Positions 26,051 to 35,070 of a stretch of DNA of 64,000 nucleotides are shown one piece after another. The notes under the pieces were generated by a model. It saw only the letters and a program-made list of their open reading frames with translations, was not told where the DNA came from and ran no database searches. How positions within the stretch are numbered: the first letter of the stretch is position 1; each line of letters opens with the position of its first letter. Location: NCBI GenBank assembly GCA_965234335.1, contig OZ248430.1, positions 1 to 64,000 of the forward strand. The letters are read 5' to 3'. A program made the position numbers and the translations under genes. The DNA is from Leadbetterella lacustris. GTDB lineage: Bacteria; Bacteroidota; Bacteroidia; Cytophagales; Spirosomataceae.

Positions 26051-26667
26051 TAAAAAAAAGGGATTAATATATTTTAACAGTCCTTCTTTGCGAACTACTT
26101 TTTTTTTAAAAAGGTTTTACTGGAATGAATACGGAAGGCACCTGAATAAAATTATTAAGCCAAAAGTTCTAAGGAGTTATAAACTATTCTTTCCTAGAGC
26201 ATTTTTACGAAAAAAGTAACTTAGGTTGCTTTTTTTGTAATTTTTCAAAATGTATTTAAATGTAGTTTACCGCTAACTTATCTAGTCATTTTATTTTGAA
26301 AATTTAAGTACTTTTTTACAAGCATTAGAATTGTACGAATCACAAATATTAATGAACATAAAAATGTAGTCCGCGGAGTTTATTACAATCTGAAGTTTCG
26401 GCGTAAATTAAAATCACTAGCATCTGAATAAATACAAAAATGAATTTTCAATTAATAAAGAATTGATAATCAACCATCCCGAAGGGGTGGTATTATTATA
26501 ACAAAAAAGGCTCCCTTGATTAAAAAAAACACTGAAAGGGTTTAGTTTTCAAGTAGTTATGGTGAGTTTTTTAATTCAGTCAGACATCTTTATTTAATAA
26601 TCTGAGATTTTTGATAAAATCTGAATGAAATACTTTAATTTAACTTTCCGTTTAAGAAATAACAAAA
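26051..26667. other. AT-rich intergenic region
   Basis: About 620 bases with no supported gene. The only structured element seen is the ACCATCCC/GGGGTGGT hairpin at 26473-26491. A 71-codon frame at 26004-26219 crosses the end of the efflux gene and is rejected. Confidence 0.5.
26473..26491. repeat. Short GC-rich palindrome in AT-rich DNA
   Basis: ACCATCCC-GAA-GGGGTGGT forms an 8-bp stem with one G-T pair. It resembles REP-like palindromes scattered in Bacteroidota intergenic regions. No T run follows closely, so termination is uncertain. Confidence 0.45.
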
Positions 26668-27429
26668 ATGAAAAGTCTAATGAAGAATTACCTAATTTCA
26701 GCCTTTTTGATTGCGTTTACGCAACTGGATTCTTTTGGTCAGAGTAATGCTCCCTTATTTTTCTTTGACGAGCTTTCTATCTTGGCATCTGATTGTAAAA
26801 TTGAAATAATTGGAAAGGATACCGTATTGGTTTCTGAATACAAGAACCCCAACATCAAACTTCAAAGCAGAAATGATTTTGCTAGAGTTTATAAAGGAAC
26901 CCCTTTTTTCAATAACGGATGGTTTAATGGGTCGGTTTCGTTGGCTGGTGGTGGAGTTTCAAAGGGTTATATGGCCTTTAATTTGGTCACAAATTCATTG
27001 TTTTTTTCGATTGGACCAGACAAAGAAGCCATTGAGTTGAGGCCACTAGAGTTTACTATCAATGGTATTACGTTTCGAAACTATCGAAATCAATACGCAG
27101 GTGCAGGTATTTTATATTATCAAAAGCTAGTGGAAGGCGAATTAGGACTCTTTAAAAATATTATATGTAAATATGTTCCTGCCATGGAGGGCGATAAAAA
27201 TGGCTATGAGCAAACAGGGGATGGTTTTGAAGGATATTTTGTGAAAGAAACTACTTTTTTTATTAACTATCAAAACAAAATGCAGCGTGTAGGTAAGAAA
27301 TTCAAGATTTTTGACAAAAACGAAGGCAAGGCAAAAGCATTTGCCGAGAATAACAACCTGAGCCTGCAAAATTCTTCTGACCTTATTAAAATCGTTCGAC
27401 ATATCAATGGTTTAGATTCTAATTTGTAG
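26668..27429 (+). CDS. Hypothetical exported protein
   Basis: A 253-residue protein that I do not recognise. Residues 1-24 are a signal peptide ending near SFGQ. The rest is soluble, with a Gly-rich SVSLAGGGVSKG segment, a long predicted beta region (75-200), and a final helix. The sequence around FRNYRNQYAGAGILYYQKLVEGELGL looks like a conserved core of a Bacteroidota secreted family, but the function is unknown. It is monocistronic, with a terminator 33 bases downstream shared with gpmI. Confidence 0.7.
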   Translation: MKSLMKNYLISAFLIAFTQLDSFGQSNAPLFFFDELSILASDCKIEIIGKDTVLVSEYKNPNIKLQSRNDFARVYKGTPFFNNGWFNGSVSLAGGGVSKGYMAFNLVTNSLFFSIGPDKEAIELRPLEFTINGITFRNYRNQYAGAGILYYQKLVEGELGLFKNIICKYVPAMEGDKNGYEQTGDGFEGYFVKETTFFINYQNKMQRVGKKFKIFDKNEGKAKAFAENNNLSLQNSSDLIKIVRHINGLDSNL

Positions 27430-27461
27430 TTATAATATTTAACCTAAAGTGAAAGCCATAA

Positions 27462-27491
27462 AAAAAACTCCTGAGCAATCAGGAGTTTTTT
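27462..27491. terminator. Bidirectional terminator between the exported protein and gpmI
   Basis: CTCCTGA and TCAGGAG form a perfect stem around GCAA. An A run precedes it and a T run follows it, so it works for both convergent genes. Confidence 0.88.
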
Positions 27492-27514
27492 CGTACATAT
27501 TTGGTTAAGCTATT

Positions 27515-29050
27515 TTATATCAATACGTTTCCATCCATTTCTTTCGGAATGTCTAGTCCCATAATACTCAAAATAGTAGGGGCCACGTCGCCAAGTTTAC
27601 CACTTTTAGGCTGACCTTTGTAAGCATCATCCACTACAATAAACGGCACAAGATTTAATGAATGGGCCGTATTTACAGATTTGTCGTCGTTGAGCATAAA
27701 GTCTGCATTGCCGTGATCAGCTATCACCAAGGTGGTGTAGCCATTGGCCGAACCAGCTTCTACCACTTGTTTCAGACAAGCATCCACTGTTTCAACGGCC
27801 TTTACAACTGCCGAAAAAACACCCGTGTGACCTACCATATCAGGATTTGCAAAATTTAAACAAACAAAATCAACTTCGCCTTTTTGAAGTTCAGGCACCA
27901 AATTGTCGGCCAAATTTTTTGCAGACATTTCAGGCTTCAAGTCATAGGTAGCCACATCCTTTGGTGATGGCGACAATAACCTGGTTTCACCCACAAAAGG
28001 CTCCTCTCTTCCACCCGAGAAAAAGAAGGTTACGTGCGGATATTTTTCAGTTTCAGCCGAGCGTATTTGTTTTTTACCAGCTTTTTCCAAAACCTCTCCC
28101 AGCGTATTATTCAGATTGTCTTTGTCATAAATCACCTTCACGTTTTTGTAAGTTTCATCATAATTGGTCATCGTGATGTAATACAAGTCAAGTGCCTGCA
28201 TGTCTTGTTCGGGAAAATCCTTTTGAGTTAAAACCTCCGTTATTTCACGACCTCTATCCGTTCTGAAATTGAAACACATTACCACATCTCCAGCCTCAAT
28301 GTTACCAACGGGTTGGCCATTTTCAAGCACCACAATTGGTTTCAAAAATTCGTCTGTTATGTCTGCATCGTAGGACTTTTGAATACTGTCTAATATTTCA
28401 TTTTTAGAAACTTGCAGTTCCCCAGTTCCATTCACCATGGCATCGTAGGCCAGTTTTACTCTGTCCCAACGTTTGTCTCTGTCCATCGCAAAGTATCTAC
28501 CGGTCAAGGAAGCTATTTTGCCACCCGTAAGCTCTAAAGTATTTTGCAAATCTGCTATAAAAGCTTTTCCGGATTTGGGATCGCAGTCGCGGCCATCCAT
28601 AAAAGCATGGACAAAAACATCTTTCAGGCCTGCATCTGCAGCAATTTTGCAGAGACCTTTGACATGCTCGATGTGCGAGTGTACGCCACCATCCGAGCAT
28701 AATCCTATAAAATGTACTTTTTTATGGTTGGTTTTGGCATAAGCCAAAGCATCTACCATAACGGTCTCCTTGGAAATTTTTCCTTCCTCTACCGCTACGT
28801 TTATTTTTTCAAGTTCTTGATAAACCACTCTACCTGCACCTAAATTGGTATGACCCACTTCCGAGTTGCCCATTTGTCCATTGGGCAAGCCTACTGCTCT
28901 GCCACATGCTTCAAGTGTGCTATTGGGGTAGGTAGCCATTAAATGTTTAAAAAATGGCACATTTGCGGCTTCAATGGCCGACCTCCATTCTTCTCCTGGT
29001 TTTGGTATGCCCCAGCCATCTAGTATTGCTAAAATTACTTTCTTGTTCAA
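27515..29050 (-). CDS. gpmI: 2,3-bisphosphoglycerate-independent phosphoglycerate mutase
   Basis: Interconverts 3- and 2-phosphoglycerate in glycolysis using two Mn ions and a phospho-serine. The start gives DGWG with metal Asp11, GNSEVGH with the nucleophile Ser63, and the later VIADHGNAD metal site. The length of 511 residues fits the family. No ATG is present. TTG at 29050 gives the usual MNKKVILAILDGWG start. GTG at 29077 is only four bases from a likely -7 box (29081-29088), so it is disfavoured. Confidence 0.93.
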   Translation of the reverse strand: MNKKVILAILDGWGIPKPGEEWRSAIEAANVPFFKHLMATYPNSTLEACGRAVGLPNGQMGNSEVGHTNLGAGRVVYQELEKINVAVEEGKISKETVMVDALAYAKTNHKKVHFIGLCSDGGVHSHIEHVKGLCKIAADAGLKDVFVHAFMDGRDCDPKSGKAFIADLQNTLELTGGKIASLTGRYFAMDRDKRWDRVKLAYDAMVNGTGELQVSKNEILDSIQKSYDADITDEFLKPIVVLENGQPVGNIEAGDVVMCFNFRTDRGREITEVLTQKDFPEQDMQALDLYYITMTNYDETYKNVKVIYDKDNLNNTLGEVLEKAGKKQIRSAETEKYPHVTFFFSGGREEPFVGETRLLSPSPKDVATYDLKPEMSAKNLADNLVPELQKGEVDFVCLNFANPDMVGHTGVFSAVVKAVETVDACLKQVVEAGSANGYTTLVIADHGNADFMLNDDKSVNTAHSLNLVPFIVVDDAYKGQPKSGKLGDVAPTILSIMGLDIPKEMDGNVLI

Positions 29051-29080
29051 AATATTAATGTTTTTGGTTAAAATCACTTA

Positions 29081-29088
29081 CAAAATTA
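29081..29088 (-). promoter_or_regulatory. Bacteroidota -7 box for gpmI
   Basis: On the minus strand TAATTTTG fits TAnnTTTG. It lies 31 bases before the TTG start at 29050, and this position decides against the GTG at 29077. Confidence 0.45.
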
Positions 29089-29262
29089 AATATTTTTTGC
29101 CTGAAAGGTGGTAGTTTTGATTTTATTATATTTTACTAAATTGTCTTTTTGTTAGAAGAAATGGCAATTCGGTACTATAAAACCTTGTTTAATAAAATAT
29201 TTTATTATTTTCGTGAAGTAATAAAGAAGTTACAATAACCTTAAACCTAACTCCGGTTGCTA

Positions 29263-30678
29263 ATGCTAAAAAAAATCATTGCATTTTCTTTGCCGATTCT
29301 TTTCTTTTCTTTCATTCTGAAAGATAAGCCAGCCTTAAAACCAAACGTAATTTTAGTTTACATGGATGACATGGGATTTGGTGACATAACAAGAAATGGA
29401 GCTCAAGGATATCAAACACCCAATTTTGACAAGTTGGCTCGCGATGGTATCTATTTTTCTCAATTTTACTCTCCTCAAGCAGTTTGTACGGCCTCCAGAG
29501 CAGGTTTATTGACAGGGTGTTATCCCAATAGACTTGGATTCAGTGGTGCTTTGGATCACACAGCTAAAACAGGTTTGAATACCGAAGAGGAAACAATTGC
29601 TGAATTATTGAAGGCAGAAGGTTATTCAACTGCAGCCTACGGAAAGTGGCACCTAGGTCATTTGCCCGATTTTTTGCCTACCAAGCATGGTTTTGATGAG
29701 TTTTATGGTATTCCATATTCTCACGACATGTGGCCCAAACATCCGGTCACCAAGAATTATTATCCTGAATTGCCGTTAATAGAAGGAGAAAAGACCATTC
29801 AAACAAACCCAGATCAATCGCAATTCACTACAAGTTTTACCGAAAAAACGATTGATTTTATCAAAAGGAAAAAAGACAAACCATTTTTTGTTTATCTGGC
29901 TCATCCTATGCCACACGTGCCTTTGGCGGTTTCTAATAAATTTAAGGGAAAATCAAAGCAAGGTCTTTATGGCGACGTAATGATGGAATTGGACTGGAGC
30001 ATTGGCCAAATACGAGAAACATTAAAAAAACTAAAATTAGAGGAAAATACCTTGCTAATTGTAACGAGCGACAACGGCCCTTGGCTTAACTACGGCAATC
30101 ATGCGGGCAGTGCTGGAGGACTTAGAGAAGGAAAAGGAACGAGCTTTGAAGGTGGTCAGCGTGTGCCTTGTTTGATGACTTGGAAAGGAAAAGTTCCTGC
30201 TGGTTTGGTAGCTAATAATTTGTCTGCAGCCCTCGATATTTTACCAACCATTGTAGAAGCCACTGGTGCCAAATTGCCCAAAAGACGAATTGATGGAGTG
30301 AGTGTTTTAGAAGTGCTAAAAGGAAGTATTACAATTAACCCAAGGACTTCGTTTTTGTATTATTACAGAAAAAACAACTTAGAGGCTGTAAGAGACGAAA
30401 ACTGGAAGTTGGTTTTTCCACACCCCGGTCGTACTTATGAAGGTTTTGCGGCTGGAAAAGATGGAATGCCCGGCGGAGCAAATGAGAATTTTGGTTTTGA
30501 AGGTGGATTGTACGATTTAAGACGTGACCCAGGCGAACGATACAATGTGATGAATGACAATCCGGAGGTTGTAAAAAGATTGACACAAATAGCTAACGAG
30601 GCTAGACAAGATATTGGTGATGATTTGACAAAATCAGAAGGAAAAAATAGAAGAACTATCGGAAAAATAAAAGAATAA
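29263..30678 (+). CDS. Sulfatase (arylsulfatase type, formylglycine enzyme)
   Basis: A 471-residue exported type I sulfatase. Signal peptide 1-20 is followed by the metal pair in YMDDMG (Asp35, Asp36) and CTASR at 75-79. Cys75 is the residue converted to formylglycine by an anaerobic- or FGE-type maturase not in this window. GKWHLGH and TSDNGPW supply further active-site residues. The start is ATG 29263 rather than the TTG at 29257. The glycosylasparaginase gene begins five bases after its stop, so the two probably act together on a sulfated glycoprotein or glycan (inference). Confidence 0.93.
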   Translation: MLKKIIAFSLPILFFSFILKDKPALKPNVILVYMDDMGFGDITRNGAQGYQTPNFDKLARDGIYFSQFYSPQAVCTASRAGLLTGCYPNRLGFSGALDHTAKTGLNTEEETIAELLKAEGYSTAAYGKWHLGHLPDFLPTKHGFDEFYGIPYSHDMWPKHPVTKNYYPELPLIEGEKTIQTNPDQSQFTTSFTEKTIDFIKRKKDKPFFVYLAHPMPHVPLAVSNKFKGKSKQGLYGDVMMELDWSIGQIRETLKKLKLEENTLLIVTSDNGPWLNYGNHAGSAGGLREGKGTSFEGGQRVPCLMTWKGKVPAGLVANNLSAALDILPTIVEATGAKLPKRRIDGVSVLEVLKGSITINPRTSFLYYYRKNNLEAVRDENWKLVFPHPGRTYEGFAAGKDGMPGGANENFGFEGGLYDLRRDPGERYNVMNDNPEVVKRLTQIANEARQDIGDDLTKSEGKNRRTIGKIKE

Positions 30679-30682
30679 TTTC

Positions 30683-31723
30683 ATGACAAACAGAAGAGGA
30701 TTTTTAGCAAAAGGCTTGTTTACCTTGCCTTTTTTATCATTAAACAATGCTTTTGGGCAAAAAAAAGCTGTAAAAAAGCCTATCGTGATTTCAACTTGGG
30801 ATAGTGGAATTCCGGTAAACGAAGCCGCCATGGAAATCCTGAAAAATCCAACCGGAAGAGCCTTGGATGCAGTTGAAAAAGGAGCAAACAACATTGAAGA
30901 TGCCATAAATTGTTGTGTTGGCTTGGGCGGAAATCCCGACAGGGAAGGTAAAGTGACCCTAGATGCCTGCATAATGGACGAAAAAATGAATTGCGGTGGT
31001 GTAGCATTTATGGAAAACATCAAGCACCCCATTTCGGTAGCTAGAAAAGTGATGGAAGACACGCCTCACGTGCTTTTGGTAGGCGATGGTGCAAGACAGT
31101 TTGCGATAGAAAAAGGTTTTAAGGTAGAAGAAGACAAACTATCCAAAGATGCCGAGAATGCTTATAAAAATTGGCTTCAAAAATCGGAATATAAACCCAT
31201 TAAGAACATAGAATTGGAGCAAAATAAAGCCATGCAAAAAGGTAAAGGCCCATTTGCACCACAGATGTTGGAAAACGGTGAATTTAACCACGACACCATG
31301 GCCTTGCTAGCTTTGGATTATTCCGGAAACCTTTCGGGTGCTTGTACTACCTCGGGGATGGGATTCAAAATGCGAGGTAGGGTAGGCGACTCTCCAATTA
31401 TTGGAGCTGGTCTTTATGTGGACAACGAAGTGGGTGCCTGCACAGGTTCTGGTCAAGGCGAAGAAGTGATACGGATAGCAGGAGCTGCCATGGTGGTAGA
31501 ATTTATGCGACAAGGCAAATCACCTGAAGCGGCCTGTAAAATGGCAGTTGACAGATTGGTAAAAATTAATCCGAAAAAAGCCAGAGATTTTCAAGTAGGG
31601 CTGATAGCATTGAACAAAAATGGAGAATATGGAGCTTATGCCGTGAATCCCGGTTTTGTGTTTTCGGTAACTACAGCTCCAGGAAATGGTAAAGTGATAA
31701 AGGCAAAAAGCCATTTTTCTTAA
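30683..31723 (+). CDS. N4-(beta-N-acetylglucosaminyl)-L-asparaginase
   Basis: A 346-residue Ntn-hydrolase precursor that cleaves the GlcNAc-Asn bond left after glycoprotein breakdown. Residues 3-25 form a signal of twin-arginine type (NRRGFLAKG). The autocatalytic cleavage site is HDT with the nucleophile Thr205, followed by MALLALD. GDSPIIGAGLYVDNEVGA forms the substrate pocket. It follows the sulfatase by four bases in the same operon. Tat export of the folded precursor fits an enzyme that must fold and self-cleave. Confidence 0.92.
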   Translation: MTNRRGFLAKGLFTLPFLSLNNAFGQKKAVKKPIVISTWDSGIPVNEAAMEILKNPTGRALDAVEKGANNIEDAINCCVGLGGNPDREGKVTLDACIMDEKMNCGGVAFMENIKHPISVARKVMEDTPHVLLVGDGARQFAIEKGFKVEEDKLSKDAENAYKNWLQKSEYKPIKNIELEQNKAMQKGKGPFAPQMLENGEFNHDTMALLALDYSGNLSGACTTSGMGFKMRGRVGDSPIIGAGLYVDNEVGACTGSGQGEEVIRIAGAAMVVEFMRQGKSPEAACKMAVDRLVKINPKKARDFQVGLIALNKNGEYGAYAVNPGFVFSVTTAPGNGKVIKAKSHFS

Positions 31724-31733
31724 ATAATCTAAT

Positions 31734-31764
31734 CCCTCATTCTCAATGGTTTGAAAATGAGGGG
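31734..31764 (+). terminator. Possible terminator after the glycosylasparaginase gene
   Basis: CCCTCATT and AATGAGGG pair across a 14-base loop. The following sequence is only moderately T-rich. Confidence 0.4.
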
Positions 31765-32152
31765 TTTCAAAATACTTTTTTCTTTCCGAACAGTGATATC
31801 GGAAATAGCTTCTGCTGTAGAAGAAGGAGACATAACCTTTTATAACCAATTTTGAGGTTTCGTTTCTCCAATCAGCATTTGAATGGTATTCTTTAACAAG
31901 GAAATCTTGGAAAAAGAATAGAGCGATACCGAACACTATTCAGTTGATAATCTAAAGTGTGAAGAAATTTTTAGTATTCATAAAATTTAGGGTTTGTTTG
32001 TTAAACCAAATTTGGCGTTTTTTGAATCTTTACCTCAGACTTTTTATTTATTCGCAGATTTATTTTTTTAACTCCAAATTTTGAGGTTATTATGGCAAAA
32101 AAATGCTGGAATATATGTTCGTTGCTTTGGTGAAATTTGAAAATAGTGAATT
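31765..32152. other. Gene-free stretch
   Basis: About 390 bases between the asparaginase terminator and the HdeD-like stop. The minus-strand frame 31520-31936 mostly mirrors the asparaginase gene and is rejected. No structure was recognised. Confidence 0.45.
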
Positions 32153-32689
32153 TTAAACCGTACTTAATTTTGTAACAATCGGAACCGTGAGAACCACTTG
32201 TGTACCAATTATGATAAAAATCACTCCCGCACTTATTAATTCAGCAGCCTGATAGGGATGTCTTAAGCCAATCATGAGTATTGAGCTGAGAAAAAAAACA
32301 AACCCCAAGGCAAGTCTCAGAACCAATTGGAATATGCTGATTTTAGCCTTTAAATTGAATAACCAAAAGCAAAATATAATCTCCGAAAAACCATAAAAGA
32401 TGAAAAATAGTGCGGTGATATCTGAGAATTCAGAAACAGTTTTGGGGTAGAAAAATAGAAAAATACCATAAAAAAGTAAACCGACTGCATGAAGAGTATG
32501 ATAACGACTTTGGACTTTATTGGTCAACGTTTTTAAAGCGGCAACGCCCGCTATAATTGCACTTAAAATCAGAGTTAATGAGAGTACGAGAGCGTGAATT
32601 TTGATGTCTGAACCTGATTTTATCAATAAAGAAACGCCCGACAAAATAATCAAAAATCCGTAAACACTAATTGATTGATATTTAAACAT
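32153..32689 (-). CDS. HdeD/DUF308-like membrane protein
   Basis: A 178-residue protein with six evenly spaced membrane helices, short loops and no signal peptide. This is the layout of the DUF308/HdeD family linked to acid or general stress in enterobacteria. The motif density is low, so the family call rests on topology and the usual G-L-F--YP loop (LLFYGIFLFFYP). It is monocistronic. The function here is unknown. Confidence 0.6.
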   Translation of the reverse strand: MFKYQSISVYGFLIILSGVSLLIKSGSDIKIHALVLSLTLILSAIIAGVAALKTLTNKVQSRYHTLHAVGLLFYGIFLFFYPKTVSEFSDITALFFIFYGFSEIIFCFWLFNLKAKISIFQLVLRLALGFVFFLSSILMIGLRHPYQAAELISAGVIFIIIGTQVVLTVPIVTKLSTV

Positions 32690-32879
32690 AGAGTTGGTTA
32701 GTTTAAGTTTTGAATCAAAGGTCGGGCTTGGCGGAGGTAAAAATGTTGCAGAATTAAGTTTAAGAATTATGAAATTCTCACAACTGGTATTTCAGTACGT
32801 TTTTGAATTAATAAGTGTCTCTATTTTTTTTGAAATATTGAATTTGAGTAAATGATTCAAACTGATTAGTCACTGGATT

Positions 32880-34115
32880 CTACTCCGCTCCATAAATCAA
32901 AGTACTGCAATTATCACTTCTTAAAACTTCAATAGCCTCTTTGTGCATCATTTCGGCAGTGATGGCTTCAATTTTGTCTTTGTCTTGATTACAGTAATTC
33001 ACATCACCTGCATTGGCCGCAAAAGCGATGTTCATCACCCTGTTAAGAAGCTCTACCTCTCCAAATGCTACTGTGGCTAGTGCTTGGTGCTTTACTTTGT
33101 CAAGTTCTATTTCTGTAATGTTAGCGTTTTTAATATTTTCAAGTTCTTCATTTAGAGCATCTTCTGCAATTCTTAAGTCCACTCCTTGGTTAAGATTACC
33201 GCTGACAACAAACATTCCTGGGTCTAAAGAACCTGTGCTGTAGGCGGAGATATTATTGAAAAGTTTGGTTTCTTTTACCAATTTTTGATGAAGTCTAGCA
33301 GACTTCCCCCTTCCCAGTACGTCACTCAATAAATCTACCGCATAATAGTTGTCATGGTATCTGCCTGGTGTATGGTAGGTCTTATAAATAGCAGTTAAAG
33401 GTACCTTAGCAGTGGTTTCAAGTCTTCTTACCTCTGCTTGTAAAGGTTCCATTGGCAAGTTTCTTGGTTCTATTACAGCAGATGGAATATCTCCAAACCA
33501 TTTCTTGGCTAGCTTCTCTATTTGGCTTACCGTCACCTTTCCGCCCACCACCAAAGTCGCGTTGTTGGGCAAATAATGCGAATAGAAAAACGACTTGACA
33601 TCGTCCATAGTGGCATTTTCAATATGGCTAATTTCTTTACCTATGGTGGCCCATTTGTATGGATGCACTTGATAAGCCAAAGGCCTTAGTTTTAGCCATA
33701 CATCACCATAAGGCTGGTTTAAGTAGCGTTGTTTGAATTCTTCAATCACCACACTTTGCTGAACCTCAAGCACTTTTGGGTCAAAAGATAAACTCATCAT
33801 TCTGTCAGATTCAAGCCAAAATGCCGTTTCCAGATTTTCAACTGGAAGAGTGATGTAATAGTTTGTTATATCGGGAGAGGTAAAAGCATTATTTTCTCCA
33901 CCAACTCTTTGGAGGGGTTCGTCGTATGAAGGAATATTCTTAGAACCTCCAAACATCAGATGCTCAAACAAGTGTGCAAAGCCTGTTTTATCAGGGTTTT
34001 CGTCTCTTGAGCCAACATTATAGCAGATATTAAATGCGGCTATTGGGCTAGTTGGATCTTCGTGAACGTAAACTTTCAGGCCGTTGTTGAGTTCGAAATG
34101 TTGGAATTGAATCAT
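32880..34115 (-). CDS. M16 family zinc peptidase
   Basis: A 411-residue pitrilysin/processing-peptidase-type protein. The inverted zinc motif HLFEH is at 48-52 (His48, Glu51, His52), with a distal acidic helix (LETAFWLESDRM) near 100. The C-terminal inactive-like domain follows. There is no signal peptide. Bacteroidota often carry pairs of M16 proteins, active and inactive; only one is seen here. ATG 34115 is used rather than the TTG three bases upstream. Confidence 0.9.
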   Translation of the reverse strand: MIQFQHFELNNGLKVYVHEDPTSPIAAFNICYNVGSRDENPDKTGFAHLFEHLMFGGSKNIPSYDEPLQRVGGENNAFTSPDITNYYITLPVENLETAFWLESDRMMSLSFDPKVLEVQQSVVIEEFKQRYLNQPYGDVWLKLRPLAYQVHPYKWATIGKEISHIENATMDDVKSFFYSHYLPNNATLVVGGKVTVSQIEKLAKKWFGDIPSAVIEPRNLPMEPLQAEVRRLETTAKVPLTAIYKTYHTPGRYHDNYYAVDLLSDVLGRGKSARLHQKLVKETKLFNNISAYSTGSLDPGMFVVSGNLNQGVDLRIAEDALNEELENIKNANITEIELDKVKHQALATVAFGEVELLNRVMNIAFAANAGDVNYCNQDKDKIEAITAEMMHKEAIEVLRSDNCSTLIYGAE

Positions 34116-34208
34116 CAAATACTTTAATTTGGTGTAAATTTATGGCTAATTTTGTGATAAAAAAATAAAAAGAAACTACTGAGGAGCATTTCGTTAAACG
34201 TAAAAAAA

Positions 34209-34237
34209 CTTTGCGACATGGCGTCCTTGCGGTTAAA
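34209..34237 (+). repeat. Dispersed TTTGCG repeat, copy 1
   Basis: The element runs from CTTTGCGAC to TTGCGGTTAAA. The same word order occurs at 46079-46106 and, inverted, at 39558-39585. It lies directly before ispF and contains the in-frame ATG at 34218, which is therefore unlikely to be the true start. Confidence 0.55.
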
Positions 34238-34247
34238 TCAAGAAAAT

Positions 34248-34727
34248 ATGAAATTCAGAATAGGGCACGGTTACGATGTGCATCAGTTGGCAGAAGGGTA
34301 TGAGTTAAGTTTGGGTGGAATCAAAATACCGCATTCGGTAGGCTCTATGGGGCATTCTGATGCCGACGTGTTGCTACATGCCATTTGTGACGCTCTTTTG
34401 GGGGCTTTGTCTTTGGGTGATATTGGCAAACATTTTAAAAATACGGATCCGCAGTGGCGAGGTATGGACAGCAAGGTTTTTCTGACTAAAGTAACCGAAA
34501 TGATAGCGGAGAAAGGCTACAAAGTTGGGAATATAGACAGTACCTTGATTTTGGAAGAACCCAAAATAGGCAAGTATATACCCGAAATGAAAGTTGCTAT
34601 AGCCCAATGCTGCAACATTGAGGCAGATGACGTTTCTATAAAAGCCACCACCTCCGAAACCATGGGTTTTGTTGGCAAGAAAGAAGGCTTGGAAGCCCAC
34701 GCCGTTTGTTTGCTTTATAAAGACTGA
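34248..34727 (+). CDS. ispF: 2-C-methyl-D-erythritol 2,4-cyclodiphosphate synthase
   Basis: Makes the cyclic diphosphate in the MEP isoprenoid pathway; ispG of the same pathway is at 49258. At 159 residues it has family length. GYDVHQ carries metal Asp10 and His12, and SDADVLLHAICDALLGA carries His44. The C-terminal IKATTSETMGFVGKKEG matches the trimer/nucleotide loop. ATG 34248 gives the usual MKFRIGHGYD start. The frame continues upstream to an ATG at 34218, but that stretch lies in a dispersed intergenic repeat. Confidence 0.96.
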   Translation: MKFRIGHGYDVHQLAEGYELSLGGIKIPHSVGSMGHSDADVLLHAICDALLGALSLGDIGKHFKNTDPQWRGMDSKVFLTKVTEMIAEKGYKVGNIDSTLILEEPKIGKYIPEMKVAIAQCCNIEADDVSIKATTSETMGFVGKKEGLEAHAVCLLYKD

Positions 34728-34739
34728 TTTTTATCGATT

Positions 34740-34943
34740 TCAGTCTATCAATTCGGCCGTAAAACCAATTCTTTTAAGTTTATTTACCACTTCAGAAGCT
34801 GAAGTATTTGGATTCGTAATGTCCAAAATCTTAGCAGGATTTTCAGTGTCCACTTTCCAAGCGTCGGTACCTACCAGCGTGTCAAGTGTATTTTTTACTT
34901 TTGCTACGCAGTTTTGGCAATTGATATTTGATTTGAATTTCAT
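34740..34943 (-). CDS. Heavy-metal-associated (HMA) domain protein, CopZ-like
   Basis: A 67-residue soluble metallochaperone-like protein with a ferredoxin-like fold. NCQNC places the metal cysteines at 9 and 12 in the position of the usual GMxCxxC loop; the preceding residues are degenerate. It follows the CopA copper ATPase gene on the same strand, which suggests that it hands Cu(I) to that pump. A large inverted repeat separates the two genes. Confidence 0.82.
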   Translation of the reverse strand: MKFKSNINCQNCVAKVKNTLDTLVGTDAWKVDTENPAKILDITNPNTSASEVVNKLKRIGFTAELID

Positions 34944-34962
34944 TTTGTTTGTTTGTTTTATT

Positions 34963-35062
34963 GGAACACGGATTGCATGGATTTGACACGGATTGTTTGT
35001 TTAAGAAGACCGTAGAAAAAACTTTATTTAAAAATCCGTGCATATCAGTTTAATCCGTGTTC
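34963..35062. repeat. Inverted ACACGGATT repeat between the HMA and CopA genes
   Basis: The left arm 34963-34994 and right arm 35031-35062 are about 75% complementary. Each carries GAACACGGATT and a second CACGGATT word. The loop is 36 bases. It could fold into a large stem in RNA and limit read-through from copA into the HMA gene, or be a mobile REP-like element. Confidence 0.6.
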
Positions 35063-35070
35063 TAATCAAT

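Noticed and set aside
26004..26219. 71-codon plus-strand frame crossing the end of the efflux gene.
   Set aside because: It overlaps a well-supported gene and consists mostly of AT-rich low-complexity codons.
31520..31936. 138-codon minus-strand frame.
   Set aside because: More than half mirrors the glycosylasparaginase gene and the rest has no protein features.
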